The notes under the pieces were generated by a model. It did no database searches and was not told where the DNA came from. It saw only the letters and a list, made by a program, of their open reading frames with translations. DNA of 29,684 nucleotides from Nitrososphaerota archaeon (GTDB lineage: Archaea; Thermoproteota; Nitrososphaeria; Nitrososphaerales; UBA183): assembly GCA_027886925.1 (NCBI GenBank), contig JAPCJN010000014.1, forward strand, positions 1 to 29,684. The letters run 5' to 3'. Of this stretch, positions 14,945-21,672 are shown one piece after another. Both the position numbers and the translations under genes were made by a program. Each line of letters opens with the position of its first letter. The stretch's first letter is position 1.

Positions 14945-14960
14945 AACGATGTGACCAACT

Positions 14961-14969
14961 TCTAATAAG
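14961..14969 (+). promoter_or_regulatory. TATA box, zinc-finger microprotein
   Basis: TCTAATAAG centred 28 bases upstream of ATG 14993; supports expression of the 34-residue frame. Confidence 0.5.
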
Positions 14970-14992
14970 GCATTGGGGTTGATGTTCCAACT

Positions 14993-15097
14993 ATGTCGGA
15001 GAGCGACTCGACGATAACGTGCCAATACTGCGGCAAGAAGCTCCCGTCAAAGGAAATGGACGACCACCTGTTTTCAGAGCACGGGATTTCCATCTGA
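14993..15097 (+). CDS. 34-residue single zinc-finger protein
   Basis: A tiny gene encoding 34 residues: after MSESDSTIT comes one C2H2-type finger CQYCGKKL...DDHLFSEH (Cys10, Cys13, His25, His30), ending GIS-I. Spacing is C-x2-C-x11-H-x4-H, which is that of a classical finger, and it should fold around one zinc ion. TATA-like TCTAATAAG at 14961-14969 is 28 bases before the ATG, and the codons are G/C-ended, so I take it as a true leaderless gene. It could bind DNA, RNA or a protein partner. Single-finger microproteins of this sort are common in archaea but poorly studied. Confidence 0.7.
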   Translation: MSESDSTITCQYCGKKLPSKEMDDHLFSEHGISI

Positions 15098-15111
15098 CGC
15101 CTGAGCTCAGC

Positions 15112-15654
15112 TCAGGGGATTAGGACCGCTGCAGCGACGACCGACGTCCAAAGGCCTTTCTTATCTCCGGTCGCGGATTGTGCGACGTGGGACGTCCTGA
15201 TGATCAGGCCGCTGCCCTTGAACAGTTGCTTTCTCTCATCCCAAGCCTTTGCGGAATCGAACTCGATACCCATGGTGGTCGCCAGCATAGTCGCGGCAAG
15301 GTCTTCCGCGTAATCCCCGGCGACGTCTTCGTTCTCCCCGAAGGAATGGTGCTCCGAGATGTAACCATAATCCCTCTTCTTGGAGGGGATTGCGGCGCCT
15401 ACGGAGGCTGCTATCAGCCTGTTTGGCTCCTTGGTCGCGTTCCGCGCCATCATCACAAAGGTGATCTCGCCCGGGCTGAGCATCTTGACGCCCTTCGCCC
15501 TCGGGATGATTTTGCAACCGGGCGGGATGATGCTGGAGACCTGCACCAAATTGCAAAACTGTATTCCTGCGTCCCTCAGGGCTAGCTCGAAGGACTCAAG
15601 CTTCTCATTGTGCTTTCCCACGCCGTTGGTGAGGAAAAGGAACCTTGGGATCAT
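15112..15654 (-). CDS. pdaD: Pyruvoyl-dependent arginine decarboxylase
   Basis: Converts arginine to agmatine, the first step of archaeal polyamine (and agmatidine) synthesis. The 180-residue proenzyme cleaves itself at Ser-Ser to make the pyruvoyl group; here the site is VQVSSIIPPG, with the bond between Ser40 and Ser41. Other family landmarks are PRFLFLTNGVGKHNEKLESFELAL-like N-terminus, GEITFVMMAR (catalytic Glu region), AASVGAAIP, ISEHHSFGE, and the ending of about 70 residues with YAEDLAATMLATTMG. Length is as expected (about 160-180). ATG 15654; TATA-like elements on the minus strand at 15673-15680 and 15685-15693. Its mRNA probably starts independently. Confidence 0.92.
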   Translation of the reverse strand: MIPRFLFLTNGVGKHNEKLESFELALRDAGIQFCNLVQVSSIIPPGCKIIPRAKGVKMLSPGEITFVMMARNATKEPNRLIAASVGAAIPSKKRDYGYISEHHSFGENEDVAGDYAEDLAATMLATTMGIEFDSAKAWDERKQLFKGSGLIIRTSHVAQSATGDKKGLWTSVVAAAVLIP

Positions 15655-15859
15655 GGTTCGGGTGCCTGCGGTTTAGATGGATGGTTATTGAACTATTCGA
15701 AAACGGCCAACTACTGGGCCAGCCAACCATTCATTCGTTCGCCGTCGGCCCTCGCCTGCGAGCATCTGTTGCATCTCGCCACGCCGGCCGCCGAGGGTCG
15801 GTCGAGCAGGTTTAGGCCCACCAAAGACTAAAAGCAGCACGCGACCAAAGCCGAGGGGA

Positions 15860-16915
15860 ATGGAAACGGAGGGCACTGAAAGAGTGAGGGTGTCGCTCGA
15901 CAGGGCTTTCAAGTTCATCGAAAGCAACCGGAACGCTGACGGGCTCTGGTCTGACTTTCTCACCCTGGCCGGCGAGAGCGTCTACTGGGTCTCCGGTTAC
16001 GTGGGCTATGCCGCCTCGCGCTATGGAAGCGCACCCCAATCAGGGTGGCTGAAGGAGATAGGCTCGAGAATCCTCGAGCACCAGGGCAGCGAAGGAGGGT
16101 GGGGATACGGACCTGGAGTCCCGCCTGATGCCGATTCGACCTCCTGGTGCCTCCTTTTCCTCTCGAGGCTAGGGATACAGAGCCAGGAGAAGCGCGACAA
16201 GGCCTTGCTCTTCTTGCTGAGCCACCAGAGCCAACTCGACGGGGGATTCAAGACCTACGCGGCGCCGCGCGCGATAGGGCGGTTCATGATGCTTGACGAG
16301 GCCGTTTCTTTCGACGGCTGGGCATCCTCCCAGATGTGCGTCACAGCGGTCGCCGCCCGTGCTCTAGTAGAGGCGGGCTCCTCCCGAGGCGTCGACGAAG
16401 CCCTAGGCCACATCAGGAGGGGTCAGACCAAGGACGGCTACTGGAACCCATATTGGTGGAGCGAGAGACTATATTCCACCGTCAACTGCATGGAGGTTCT
16501 GAAGGCCAAAGGCGAGGATGATGCCAGATTCTCCATGGCGCAGGCCTGGATCGCGGAAACGCAGCTGGCAGATGGGGGCTGGGGCGACTCCAAGTCCGTG
16601 AGCTCTCCCTTCGCGACGGCCCTTGCAGTCAGTGGACTTTTGCTGGCGCCTCGGCCGGCCTTCTCAGAGAACGTCAGAAAAAAGGGCGTGGAGTACCTCC
16701 TGACCAGTCAGCTGACCGACGGCAGCTGGAGCTCCCATCACATCCTGAGGATTCCGCACCCATCGATGAAAGAGCCTTGGAACCAATCCGGCTGGAAGCC
16801 AGACGGTAGGGCCATAGGCGCAGTCATCAGAGACCATCGACGCCTCTACACCACGGCCACGGCTTTGACAGCGCTCTCGAGATTCGAGAGGTCTTCGCGA
16901 GGCGAGCCGGGGTGA
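15860..16915 (+). CDS. Terpene-cyclase-like (prenyltransferase/squalene oxidase repeat) protein
   Basis: A 351-residue protein built of alpha/alpha-barrel repeats of the squalene-hopene cyclase/prenyltransferase superfamily. QW-like repeats recur: QGSEGGWGYG (75-84), QLDGGFKTY, QTKDGYWNPYWW, QLADGGWGDS, QLTDGSWSS. The class II cyclase acid motif D-x-D-D-T appears as DADSTSW (90-96), keeping the catalytic middle Asp92 but with Ser in place of the next Asp. At 351 residues it is about half a squalene-hopene cyclase (about 630), so only one barrel is present. It may protonate a terpene or merely bind one. TATA-like ACTAAAAG (15827-15834) is 30 bases from ATG 15860. Its stop overlaps the next start (GTGA), so the two products probably act together. 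Confidence 0.75.
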   Translation: METEGTERVRVSLDRAFKFIESNRNADGLWSDFLTLAGESVYWVSGYVGYAASRYGSAPQSGWLKEIGSRILEHQGSEGGWGYGPGVPPDADSTSWCLLFLSRLGIQSQEKRDKALLFLLSHQSQLDGGFKTYAAPRAIGRFMMLDEAVSFDGWASSQMCVTAVAARALVEAGSSRGVDEALGHIRRGQTKDGYWNPYWWSERLYSTVNCMEVLKAKGEDDARFSMAQAWIAETQLADGGWGDSKSVSSPFATALAVSGLLLAPRPAFSENVRKKGVEYLLTSQLTDGSWSSHHILRIPHPSMKEPWNQSGWKPDGRAIGAVIRDHRRLYTTATALTALSRFERSSRGEPG

Positions 16916-18063
16916 CGCCCGCAAGCGCCGGCAGCCACGGGAGCCTTGAAGCCGCCCTTTGGGAAGCCGCGGGGAAGGCATCGCGCCTGATGGAGCCCAA
17001 GTCCCTCGGTGTCTTGTGCAGGAAGCCCCTTCTGGACGAAGATTGTCCGGAGGTGTCAGACGTGGACCTCCTCTCGATCTGGGAAGAGCCTGAGGAGCAT
17101 CCGGAGAGGATGACGATCGAGAGCCCCGCAGGCCGTGTCTTCGTCGATGTCCTGTGGGTACCCGCCTCGAAGATGTTCGACCCTATCGAGGCAGCCAGCT
17201 ACAAGATACTCCCTCACCTCCTGTTGGAGTCGGAGACCGTTTGGATGCGGTCTGACTCGGTGCAACCGTTCGTCGAGAACATCAAGCACAGCATGTATGA
17301 AAAAACGATTTGGGGACGAAGGATCGGCCACCAGCTCAACTTCGGGGACGCCGCCCTTCAGGAGGCGTCGAAGAACCTCGATTTCCCTCCAGCCGCTCTT
17401 TTCTTCCTGCAGACGGCCCATTCCTACTACGCGATGGCGCTCGCCGACTGCCTGAAGCAGAGCACCATGGCCCTCCTTACGAGGCCGATAACAAAACTGA
17501 AGCGGATGGCCGCCGAGACGGGCTGCGAGTTAGGAAGCCTGCTTGTTGCCAACCTGCACCTGGAGACCGAGCCGGTCGCCTCCCTAGGCGCGCTGGACAG
17601 GGTCTACGCCGCCGTGAGCGCAAGGTGCTCCGCCCGCCAGCCTGAGGGCGTGAAAGGGAGAGCCAGCGGCCACTACGCTTACTCCCTCTCTCCCCTGGAA
17701 CTCGAGTATAGGAAGATGGTCGCAGGAGCGCTTGTCAGTCGGGGCGATTTTGCGAACGCGAACTTCTACATCAGGTTCTGGGCGTACTCGCTCTCAAGGT
17801 GCCCTGTGATCCTCGAGGACGCAAGGCAGGGCAGGAACCCGTCGTTCTACGTCCCTTTCGGGGGCTTCAAAGAATCTCTCCAGGCTGCGTGTCCCGAGAT
17901 AATCGACGACATGGAGCTCATTCTAGGCGGGAGGATGACGGAAGAGGAAGCCAAGGAATCAATCGACGGCACCGTTTCGTTCAGGCGGATGGTCGAAGAC
18001 CAGATTCAAGCGAGGGGCATCAGCCTCACCTCGCCGAGAGACGCGGGCGCGGAAGGAGCGTAG
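16912..18063 (+). CDS. Nucleotidyltransferase-fold protein with helical C-terminus
   Basis: A 383-residue protein of uncertain role. The N-terminal 90 residues look like a minimal Pol beta-type nucleotidyltransferase: GVLCRKP takes the place of the G-S motif, SDVDLLSIW (49-57) supplies the two metal-binding Asp, and VFVDVLWV (Asp79) the third. The remainder is helical, with AALFFLQTAHSYYAMALADCL resembling HEPN-type or substrate-binding helices, then LEYRKMVAGALVSRGDFANANFYIRFWAYSL. GTG 16912 overlaps the cyclase-like stop. A role in adding a nucleotide or sugar-phosphate to the cyclase product is conceivable; a toxin-antitoxin-like MNT/HEPN function is the other possibility. I know no close family. 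Confidence 0.65.
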   Translation: MTPASAGSHGSLEAALWEAAGKASRLMEPKSLGVLCRKPLLDEDCPEVSDVDLLSIWEEPEEHPERMTIESPAGRVFVDVLWVPASKMFDPIEAASYKILPHLLLESETVWMRSDSVQPFVENIKHSMYEKTIWGRRIGHQLNFGDAALQEASKNLDFPPAALFFLQTAHSYYAMALADCLKQSTMALLTRPITKLKRMAAETGCELGSLLVANLHLETEPVASLGALDRVYAAVSARCSARQPEGVKGRASGHYAYSLSPLELEYRKMVAGALVSRGDFANANFYIRFWAYSLSRCPVILEDARQGRNPSFYVPFGGFKESLQAACPEIIDDMELILGGRMTEEEAKESIDGTVSFRRMVEDQIQARGISLTSPRDAGAEGA

Positions 18064-18095
18064 CTGTAAGGCTGCGAAGTGAATCGCTCGCTGCG

Positions 18096-19130
18096 TCAGT
18101 ATATTCCCGGCACGTGCGGAAGAGTAGTGACCTGATATTGATAGTATTGCCCGTCCTTGCCGTCCACTCCGGGCTTTGAGATCCCTCCTCCCTCCTTACC
18201 CGTGTCCTGCCGGCATGGACTGCCGTCTGGACCATTTTGAGCGCCCAAGGGGCTGGTGCACTGTGCGAGGTCGAGTCCGTTCGCCCCCGCACCGCCCCCC
18301 TTGCCTACCGCGCCCGTGGGACCGACCTGTCCACCTTTTCCTCCCTGGAGTTCAGGGTGCAGCTTTGTCAGGTCTGCGCCAGCGACGAAGAATACCTTCA
18401 GGACGCCCCCGTTCCCTCCGTCTCCACCGTCCCCGCCACAACCCGCGTTCCCTCCCCTTCCACCGTCGCCTCCCATACCGGGAGCCTGCTTGCAGACGAC
18501 GCTGGGAATACCAATCCAGTTCGAATCTGCCCCTACGACGCCGGGTGACCCCACTTGTCCTTGTCCGCCGAACTGACCGGCACCTCCCTGCCCGCCGTCG
18601 CCGCCTCGCTGGCCCCTGAGGTCGATCTCAATGTCGCCGACGATCTTTTTTGTCCAAATCTCAAGGATGGGCGCGTTGCCTCCCATTACTCCGGTGCCTC
18701 CCTTGCCCCCGGCTGCTCCGTCGCCGCCGGCCGTGGCCTTTGGGAAAGCCCCCGTGTCGATTAGGGGGGGAAAGTTGGGTGATGCAGGGTTCAGCGGGCC
18801 AAGGAAGAAGTCCGGGTTGCCCTTGCCCCCGGTCTTTCCGATGTTGCTGATAAGGGGAGGCGTCTCTGGGTCGAGCCCGTTGTCGATCAGCGGAAGCGTG
18901 ATGTCGCCGTCCAGATTGTAGGTAATCTCGGCCACGCCGGGAGCCAACGAGGCATCGACGACGTCAGCGACTATCTTCAGCATGCGCTGCGCACCTGGCG
19001 GTGCGCCTTTCTTCGGGAGGATCACGAGCGTGGCCTCGCCGGTGGTCACGAACTCGAGTCTGCTGGTGAATATGAGGTCGTCGTCGACGTAGGTCTTCCC
19101 GGTTACTGTGAAGACTAGTTGTTCGATCAT
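18096..19130 (-). CDS. Glycine-rich collagen/PGRS-like protein B
   Basis: A 344-residue protein. Residues 1-90 form a beta-rich head (QLVFTVTGKTYVDDDLIF, LEFVTTGEATLVILPKKG, LKIVADVVDA, AEITYNLDGDI). Then come Gly-rich tracts (GGDGAAGGKGGTGVMGGNAP, GQRGGDGGQGGAGQFGGQGQ, GGDGGRGGNAGCGGDGGDGG), broken by short beta strands ILEIWTKKIVGDIEIDLRG and GVLKVFFVAGADLTKLHPEL. The end is DGKDGQYYQYQVTTLPHVPGIY. No signal peptide or membrane segment is visible. Mixed G-G-x and G-x-y triplets suggest bundled polyglycine II or collagen-like helices. It is the diverged duplicate of the gene upstream, 13 bases away, and last in the operon. Extracellular fibre, spore/sheath-like matrix or intracellular scaffold are all open. 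Confidence 0.7.
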   Translation of the reverse strand: MIEQLVFTVTGKTYVDDDLIFTSRLEFVTTGEATLVILPKKGAPPGAQRMLKIVADVVDASLAPGVAEITYNLDGDITLPLIDNGLDPETPPLISNIGKTGGKGNPDFFLGPLNPASPNFPPLIDTGAFPKATAGGDGAAGGKGGTGVMGGNAPILEIWTKKIVGDIEIDLRGQRGGDGGQGGAGQFGGQGQVGSPGVVGADSNWIGIPSVVCKQAPGMGGDGGRGGNAGCGGDGGDGGNGGVLKVFFVAGADLTKLHPELQGGKGGQVGPTGAVGKGGGAGANGLDLAQCTSPLGAQNGPDGSPCRQDTGKEGGGISKPGVDGKDGQYYQYQVTTLPHVPGIY

Positions 19131-19143
19131 CTTATCTCAATCT

Positions 19144-20103
19144 CTATTGCGGCACCGCGGTGATTTCAAACTCTCCCAGGTCTCCATCCACACCGTCCTT
19201 TCCCGCATAGTGGGTGGGCCAGTTGTTATCGATGTTATCCATTTTCTGTCCGTCGGGGCCGTTGGTGCCAGCATACTCGGGCCTTGACGGGCACGGGTCG
19301 TTCTGGTCACCCTGAGGGCCTCCTGCCCCTCCAGCGCCAGGCGCACCGGGGTCGCCCGGAGGGGCTCCCTTACCACCCTTGTTGATGTAGATCCAGGTTT
19401 GGACCTGCGGAAGCGTTTGATGCAGTGCAAATACCTTGATTATCCCTCCGTTGCCTCCGGCACCACCATGACCCGGGAACCCGGCGTCGCCTCCTTTGCC
19501 GCCGTTGCCGCCTCGTCCCGGCTCTCGGTCGCAATTGTCTCCGTCATACCAGGAATCGCTGGCCTGAGACGCTGCCCCCTTTTGGCCGTCTCCGCCCTTT
19601 CCACCGTTCCCTCCCTTTCCGCCCTTTCCGCCGTCTTGTCCCTTGAAGTTGACTGTAATCGCATCTTTGAAGGACTGGTTGACCTTGCCTACGAATATCT
19701 CCAGCTCCGGTGCGTTTATTCCGGAGGTCCCTGGCTGGCCCGGCTGGCCTGGGGCCGCGTCTCCGCCATTGTTGGCCTGAGAATAAGGGCCCTCACCCGG
19801 GCTCGACCCGCCGTTGAAGCCGTTCGGCGCGGTGGTCATGTTGGGCGGTGCCGGCGTATCCGGGTCGTAGACTAGCTCGGGGGGGTCGCCTGGAAGTCCG
19901 TCGAGGTCGTAGGTTATGACGGCGTGGTCCGCGATGTCAATCTCGCCGGCGATTATCACGAGCGTGGTCGAACAGGTTGGATTTTTGGTCTGATCTCCAG
20001 TCGGCGCCAGCACGAGCCTTGCGCCACTGTCGAACTTCAGGATGTCTGCCTTGAGGACGGCGTCGCTGTACCTCCGCTCACCTGTGACTGTGAATGTTAC
20101 CAT
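19144..20103 (-). CDS. Glycine-rich collagen/PGRS-like protein A
   Basis: A 319-residue paralogue of the following gene with the same order of parts: beta head MVTFTVTGERRYSDAVLKAD, ILKFDSGARLVLAPTG, TTLVIIAGEIDIADHAVITY; a Pro/Asn-rich spacer; LEIFVGKVNQSFKDAITVNF; Gly-rich tracts (GGKGGKGGNGGKGGDGQKG, GGNGGKGGDAGFPGHGGAGG); a strand IIKVFALHQTLPQVQTWIYI; more Gly/Pro triplets; and the ending LGEFEITAVPQ. A cysteine pair occurs in the first third (TCST) and in NCDREPG. No signal peptide is visible. The alternating strand and Gly-rich segments at matching places in both paralogues argue for one common fold rather than simple low-complexity sequence. Confidence 0.7.
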   Translation of the reverse strand: MVTFTVTGERRYSDAVLKADILKFDSGARLVLAPTGDQTKNPTCSTTLVIIAGEIDIADHAVITYDLDGLPGDPPELVYDPDTPAPPNMTTAPNGFNGGSSPGEGPYSQANNGGDAAPGQPGQPGTSGINAPELEIFVGKVNQSFKDAITVNFKGQDGGKGGKGGNGGKGGDGQKGAASQASDSWYDGDNCDREPGRGGNGGKGGDAGFPGHGGAGGNGGIIKVFALHQTLPQVQTWIYINKGGKGAPPGDPGAPGAGGAGGPQGDQNDPCPSRPEYAGTNGPDGQKMDNIDNNWPTHYAGKDGVDGDLGEFEITAVPQ

Positions 20104-20105
20104 CG

Positions 20106-20528
20106 CTATGCCTTCTCTCCGTGTCCGATTTCCATAAGAGGATTGATCTCGAATTCGAGGTAGTTCTGCACAGACACTGGAAGGCCCCCGAAGCTGATTC
20201 CCTCGACCGTACGCTCCAACCTGCTCCTTATGTCTTCGATGGAGTCTCCCTCGGCAATGGCGATCCCCGCCGGACGGGCAGGTTTGATGATCTCGGTCCC
20301 GGGCCGCACGGACTCGGATATTTCCTCGATGGGAACGATCCTGTAGATTTCCACGTTGCTCCCCTTGATCGCCCTATTTAGATGGTCAAGCACCTTTTGC
20401 AGCGCATCAGGTCGCCCCGACATCTTCTCCAACTCGTCGCGCCCCAAGATGACGGTCCACCTGATCAGGTACTTCCTAGGCCCAGAAGAACCACCGCGAC
20501 CGGCTCGCGGAACCATCTTAGATTCCAA
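20106..20528 (-). CDS. Unknown 140-residue protein leading the glycine-rich operon
   Basis: First gene of the operon that encodes the two glycine-rich paralogues. The protein has a basic Gly-rich start (MESKMVPRAGRGGSSGPRK), then an alpha-beta body: YLIRWTVILGRDELEKM, RPDALQKVLDHLNRAI, VEIYRIVPIEEI, IIKPARPAGIAIAEGDS, IEDIRSRLERTVEGI, VQNYLEFEINPLMEIG. No membrane segment or known motif is seen. The next gene starts two bases after its stop. Minus-strand TATA-like CTTTAAG at 20561-20567 is about 35 bases from the ATG and shares a short gap with the divergent acyltransferase promoter, so the two operons may be co-regulated. An assembly or export partner of the glycine-rich proteins is my guess. 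Confidence 0.6.
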   Translation of the reverse strand: MESKMVPRAGRGGSSGPRKYLIRWTVILGRDELEKMSGRPDALQKVLDHLNRAIKGSNVEIYRIVPIEEISESVRPGTEIIKPARPAGIAIAEGDSIEDIRSRLERTVEGISFGGLPVSVQNYLEFEINPLMEIGHGEKA

Positions 20529-20560
20529 GGTTCGGCGTCACACACAGGGAGAGCAGAGTA

Positions 20561-20592
20561 CTTAAAGCGATTTGTTTTTTTTATGCTTAATC
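20561..20592. promoter_or_regulatory. Divergent promoter region (glycine-rich operon / acyltransferase)
   Basis: ACTTAAAG (20560-20567) serves as TATA box to the left and a T-rich box TTTTTTTTATGCTTAA (20575-20590) to the right, 23-29 bases before ATG 20611. With only 82 bases between the two start codons, a regulator bound here could control both operons. Confidence 0.45.
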
Positions 20593-20610
20593 CAAAAGAC
20601 GCCGCGGAAG

Positions 20611-21669
20611 ATGAGGTTCAACGTTGACGCCCTTAGCACGGGTCCATCGACCAGTGCCCATCAATTGACTGGGCGGTCTCTGCCGGACAGCGGCGGGCGT
20701 CGAGGTCCGGTCTTTGTCTACTCTTCGCAGGGCGGTCAGTGGCGTTGCATGGGTCAGACCCTCTACGCCGAAGAGAGCGTCTTTCGCGATGCGATCCACC
20801 AGGCAGATTCTGAGATCCAGAGAAACCTCGGCTGGTCTCTCACCGACGAATTCCTAACAGACCAGGGCGGGTACAAACTGCACGATCGAGGCCCATACAT
20901 CCAACCAGCAGTGACCGCCGTTCAGATGGCCTTGGCTGCGGTCCTTGATGACCGCGGCATCGAGCCGTCAGCTGTGACTGGGCTCAGCATGGGCGAAGTC
21001 GCGGCGACGTTTCGGGCCGGAGTACTCGGCTTGTCCGACTCGTTCAGGATAGTCTCCTGCCAGAGCAGGACGACGCAAGGCAAATTAAAGCCTGGGAAGA
21101 TGGCGTTCGTAAGAGCCGCCCCGCTTGACGTTGAAGAGTTCGTCCATCACTACGGCGACGCGGTGGCGATCGCCGCGGAGCTGAGCCCGGCGCTGACCGT
21201 GGTCGCGGGAGAAGAGGGGGCCTTGGAGGGGTTCAGGGAGCTCCTCAGGGGGAAGGGGGTCCCTTGCGGTCTCGTGAACGTCGGCTTCGCGTTTCACACC
21301 CCGGAGATAAGAGGACTAGAAGACGATATCGTCGCGTCCCTCAAGGGCTTGTCACCCAGGACTGAGACGGTGCCGGTCTACTCGTCCGTCACCGGGAAGC
21401 AGCGGAAGGGGGGAGACTTCGACGCGGCCTACTGGTGGCGGATCATGAGCGAGCGGGCTCGCTTCCTCACCACGGTGGGCAGCCTCCTTGAGGACGGGTA
21501 CCAGACTTTTTTGGAGATCGGCCCTCACCCCACGCTATCCGATTCGATCAGCGAGTCGGCGCGCGGTCTCGGGAAAGAGGTCGTGACCCTCGCTACGATG
21601 AAACGGAATCAAGACGAGCGCTCCGTCCTTCGCGAGTCGCTCGACTATTTGGGGTCCCACAGGGCGTAG
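20611..21669 (+). CDS. Stand-alone PKS/FabD-type acyltransferase
   Basis: A 352-residue acyltransferase of the malonyl-CoA:ACP transacylase/polyketide AT family. VYSSQGGQWRCMG matches the AT opening (FSGQGSQW.GMG), the nucleophile elbow is GLSMGE (Ser126; the usual GHSxGE has His, here Leu), Arg153 in CQSRTTQ fits the carboxylate-binding Arg, and FAFHTPE supplies the catalytic His229. FAFH resembles the HAFH signature of malonyl-selective AT domains. IGPHPTLSDSI near the C-terminus is also typical. No ketosynthase or acyl carrier protein is nearby, which is odd since archaea do not use the standard fatty acid synthase. I take ATG 20611 over TTG 20572 because the promoter T run lies between them. 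The P450 starts three bases after the stop. Confidence 0.85.
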   Translation: MRFNVDALSTGPSTSAHQLTGRSLPDSGGRRGPVFVYSSQGGQWRCMGQTLYAEESVFRDAIHQADSEIQRNLGWSLTDEFLTDQGGYKLHDRGPYIQPAVTAVQMALAAVLDDRGIEPSAVTGLSMGEVAATFRAGVLGLSDSFRIVSCQSRTTQGKLKPGKMAFVRAAPLDVEEFVHHYGDAVAIAAELSPALTVVAGEEGALEGFRELLRGKGVPCGLVNVGFAFHTPEIRGLEDDIVASLKGLSPRTETVPVYSSVTGKQRKGGDFDAAYWWRIMSERARFLTTVGSLLEDGYQTFLEIGPHPTLSDSISESARGLGKEVVTLATMKRNQDERSVLRESLDYLGSHRA

Positions 21670-21672
21670 CAC

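Noticed and set aside
14729..15025. Minus-strand 98-residue frame
   Set aside because: It runs across the zinc-finger gene and the methyltransferase promoter and has no recognisable features.
18176..18921. Pro/Ser/Leu-rich plus-strand frames
   Set aside because: They are the complement of Gly-rich GGN codons in the minus-strand paralogues, which have consistent domain order and a duplicate next door.
18096..20103. CRISPR or DNA-level tandem repeat
   Set aside because: The repetition is at the protein level (Gly triplets) with variable codons; there are no equal direct repeats with spacers.
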